Origin: Corylus avellana
Taxonomy: Eukaryota > Streptophyta > Magnoliopsida > Fagales > Betulaceae
Reading direction: 5' to 3'
DNA length: 64,000 nucleotides
Assembly: GCF_901000735.1 (NCBI RefSeq)
Contig: NC_081549.1
Coordinates: 19,233,584 to 19,297,583, forward strand
A program made the translations under genes and the position numbers. The stretch's first letter is position 1, and the number at the start of each line of letters is the position of its first letter. This document shows positions 61,001 to 64,000 of the stretch, in pieces. Below the pieces are notes generated by a model. It saw only the letters and a list, made by a program, of their open reading frames with translations, searched no databases and was not told the origin of the DNA.

Positions 61001-63617
61001 GGCTGGTTTGGGTATATCTTATTTCCTTTCAAGCAGTTTTGATTTCTCCTGCTGTCGTATATTTAGTCCACATGTTTGTTAACTCTAATAAATACCACGT
61101 TCTATGGGGAAATTTGGTCATACAAGCATAGGTTGCAGATTTAGTACCACCTTAGTGGTTGTATAAGTTGCATAGTGGCCTTATGTGAACAGTTTTCCAT
61201 AGAAGATGCAGGAGTTATTTGCTGCTTCTGTAGTCTGATGGTATGCTTGTCATTTTCATTCCAAAAAATGCCATAAGGACCTGCTTGTAATATTTAGTGC
61301 TAATAAGAATATCTCTCCAAGTCATATACAGATTTGCATATGGATTTACTGTTGTAGAAGCTTGATTATATTTCTTAATAAATTCTATGATCGAGTGTTA
61401 TTTATCTGTAGTTCATCAATCAAGTTTTTCTGGTTTTACTCTTAATATGACATAGACACTGTCTGCAGAGCTGGTCGCTACGAAGTGGATGGATATGTAT
61501 ATAATGCTGCTGAGGAACCCAAGATACTGATGACTGGAAAGTGGAATGACTCGTTGAGTTATCAACCCTGTGACCTGGAAGGGGAACCACTTCCTGGTAC
61601 CGAGCTGAAAGAGGTCAGCCTTTCACTATTCTTGGCTGTTTGTACTCTTTTGACTGGTTACATGGACAGCCTTGTAAATGTTGTTAGTAGTATGCGGTAT
61701 GCCCCTTTAACACACCCTTTCGGTGCCACCTTGGCCATCTGTATTTCATATAGAGCTGTTGAAGTTGAATTGATTGAATAATTTAATTTGCATGGTGCTA
61801 AAAGAAGGTCAACTGCTTTAAGTCACCAACATAACACACACACGCACACACACACACACACAGAGATGCATAGAGATATAGTTATGTATTATATTTAATG
61901 AAATCATGGCTTTAAAAAAAAATCCGATATAGTTCTCTTAGTCTAAGTCTAACGTGCAAATCTGTTCTTCTGGGTTTGAGAGTTTGTCAATTGTGATACT
62001 GCTTGCCCATAGAGGTGCTAGCTGGGTGATCGTTAAACTACTAATGTGACCTCCTGGTTGATGAGATTCATTTTATCGATGGTTGATCTTATTCAGAGTG
62101 CTTGTTAGGGCTAAAAAAGGTTATAGCTTATGAGGAAAAACAAATGATTTTTCCAAAAGGGAAGCAAAAACTCTTTCACTGAAATGCATCCCTACTTCAT
62201 TTGAAAATGAGAAGTACCATGTATTTCTTTCCTTATGGACAGGATTATGTTGTTTTAAACAACATCATGTTTAAGAATTACTGAGCAAGAACTATTTAGA
62301 TTTACAGTCTTTTTTAGGATCTGGAATTGCTGATTTTTCCCTCATCACTGAGAGTTTTGGACTCGATTATTAAGATGATCATGGTGTAGAATAATCTAAC
62401 ATACTTATTTTGCACAGTTGGATTATATCTTATCAAGGGCTTGAAAGCCATTAAGGCCGCAATTTGTTTTGACATAAAATGTATTCTGTTATGAAATATT
62501 TTTAGAGGAAAACATTTTCTGGTAAAACTACTAATTTTCCGTTTCTTGGCTGACATCCTGAAATTCCCTCCATAATTATGATTATTGGTAAAAGCTTTCG
62601 ACTCTTATGACATTAGTGTAGTATAAAATTGCTGCCTTGTTGGTGAGGTGATGATGTTTATGATGTTGCTATAGACATATGAGATGATTTTTGGGCTATG
62701 GTTCTCCTTAAAGCCTTGGTGGTGTATTGTTCAAGCTCTTTTGGTTGAACTACATGCAAATTATTATGAAAACATTATTGGAATTATTCTATTGTTTGCA
62801 GGTGTGGAGAGTTGCTGATGCTCCGAAAAATGACAGATTCCAGTATACACATTTTGCACACAAGATAAACAGCTTTGACACTGCTCCCAAGAAGCTATTG
62901 GCCTCAGATTCTCGATTGCGTCCTGATAGATATGCACTTGAGAAGGGTGATATATCTCAAGCTGGTCTTGAAAAGAGCAGGTCCTCTCTCTCTCTCTCTC
63001 TCTCCCACATGCACACACGCACATGATGAGAATTGCAGACTCTGTGACTGTTGGTCAGTCATCAATCAGGGTGGCGCCATGCTAAGGTGTGGGTTCCATT
63101 GATTTCAGCTTTGCACTATACATGCACGGCATTGGCCCTGTGCATGATGCTTTTGCGATAGGTGATTGACCAACAGTCGTGTATTTGGCCAGTGTCAGTA
63201 GCATTTCTCTTGACAAAAATAAGATTGAATAAGAAATTAGGATAGAGGATAGCAAGAATTGTCATGTCAACTGTCCCCATTGTACTGCAGGAAACATGAT
63301 TTTTTTTGTCCGAAAGCGTTATTTTTCTTCATTGAAACTATGGGTTCTCATATGTCGCTTTTCTTTACAGACTGGAGGAGAAACAGAGGGAGGAAAAGAG
63401 AAACAGAGAGGCTCAGGGCCATCAGTTTACCCCAAAATGGTTTGACCTTACCAGTGAAATTTATCCTACACCTTGGGGTGACTTGGAAGTATACTCCTAC
63501 AATGGCAAATATGCTGAACACCGGGCTGCTGTAGATAGCTTAGATAGCGTCGAAGAGGTCGACATTAAATCAACCGAGTTCAACCCCTGGCAATACGAGA
63601 ATTCAGCTCCTGAATGA
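58036..63617 (+). CDS. ORP3: Oxysterol-binding protein-related protein, ORP3A/3B/3C type (complete)
   Basis: Short ORP without PH domain, 452 residues, consisting mostly of the OSBP-related lipid-binding domain. Plant ORP3-type proteins work in sterol/phospholipid transfer at ER-Golgi contacts. Exons: 58036-58121, 58978-59071, 59808-59924, 60021-60093, 60185-60303, 60494-60615, 60835-61011, 61469-61613, 62802-62980, 63371-63617; sum 1,359 nt, in frame. Start: [19 protein letters not shown] follows a CT-rich leader. Landmarks: [45 protein letters not shown] signature [11 protein letters not shown] at residues 162-172 (Cys165 where the family normally has Ser), [54 protein letters not shown]. 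The exon 9 donor is the weak GTCCTC abutting a CT microsatellite; it is the only choice that joins exon 10 in frame. Exons 1-7 are duplicated at 49702. Confidence 0.95.
59537..59754 (+). mobile_element. tRNA-derived SINE in ORP3 intron 2, copy B
   Basis: Same element and target repeat as in copy A (51203-51420), shifted by 8,334 bp and visibly the same sequence. Confidence 0.85.
61839..61862. repeat. (CA)n microsatellite in ORP3 intron 8
   Basis: CA repeat with one CG interruption. Intron 8 (61614-62801, about 1.2 kb) contains nothing else recognisable. Confidence 0.8.
62983..63004. repeat. (CT)n microsatellite at the exon 9 splice donor
   Basis: About ten CT units begin two bases after the donor GT of intron 9. 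Confidence 0.9.
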
Positions 63618-64000
63618 TGTATATCGCTATTTAATTCTTATTGTGTTTAGCCAGTGCCAGTATTATGTCGAGAACTTCCTAAGTTTGATGTGTAGTTTTG
63701 CTTTATTCAAGCATTTGATTTCTTAATTGTCCTTATTTTGGCCCTTTGGTTGCCATGTTCTGAGGAGATTTGATACATTTTGTAAGTACACATGGGGAAT
63801 CAGTTGAAATCTGGAAGGTCAATGGTGAAGAAACATACATTTATCTGAGAAAAATAGCATACATTTTTTGGGCAAATGTTGGAAGTGAGGTTATATCTAG
63901 CAATTGGAACTTTGGCCCGGTAGGGCACGACCGGTCCAACCCAATAGACATTTGGACAGTGGGCAGGCCCTACCAGTGACTGGGGGGCTGACCATTTAGA
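63618..64000 (+). other. ORP3 3' UTR and flank
   Basis: Sequence after the stop. No further coding feature is recognised before the window ends. Confidence 0.5.

Overview
The window is nuclear DNA of a flowering plant, a eudicot and probably a woody one. The evidence is multi-exon genes with GT-AG introns, AT-rich intergenic DNA full of MITEs, SINEs and non-autonomous hAT elements, a nuclear copy of plastid DNA, and proteins that match plant-specific families (RLCK-VII kinase, alpha-expansin, PP16-like C2 protein, plant rhomboid, ORP3-type oxysterol-binding protein). The genus cannot be fixed from sequence alone. Three runs of exactly 100 N (37411-37510, 40981-41080, 52938-53037) are scaffold gaps, so order and orientation across them are not certain.

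Layout. 119-2378 (+): 3' part of a receptor-like cytoplasmic kinase of the APK1/PBL group. 4215-5114 (+): small PP16-like C2-domain protein. 6267-6339 (+): tRNA-Lys(UUU). 7043-7147 (+): possible 34-residue membrane peptide. 8096-8256: plastid trnV-UAC fragment. 9471-11494 (-): three-exon alpha-expansin. 11.5-23.6 kb: gene-poor, with several fold-back MITEs and AT microsatellites. 23609-31077 (-): 14-exon organellar RNase II (RNR1). 31.4-33.5 kb: transposon remnants. 33985-36848 (-): six-exon rhomboid protease.

From 37.5 kb the window is three related versions of one locus, separated by gaps. Copy C (38.56-40.98 kb) is inverted. Copy A (41.2-52.94 kb) and copy B (53.84 kb to the end) are direct. 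Copies A and B both carry an ORP3-type gene. In A it is cut off by the gap after exon 7. In B all ten exons are present (58036-63617). The shared gene part looks almost identical, introns included, so unmerged haplotypes or a very recent tandem duplication are both possible. The gene-free flank is more diverged and present three times, and each version has private insertions. Copies A and B serve as empty-site controls for each other, which lets several transposons be delimited exactly: a 2,679-bp and a 768-bp hAT-like element and a 100-bp insert in A (8-bp target duplications), a 252-bp MITE in B, and SINEs in A and C.

The genes are ordinary single plant genes with separate roles (signalling, wall loosening, organelle RNA processing, membrane proteolysis, sterol/lipid transfer). 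They do not form a pathway or operon. No new enzymatic or defence system was found. The most informative content is the transposon archaeology and the copy structure of the last 27 kb.
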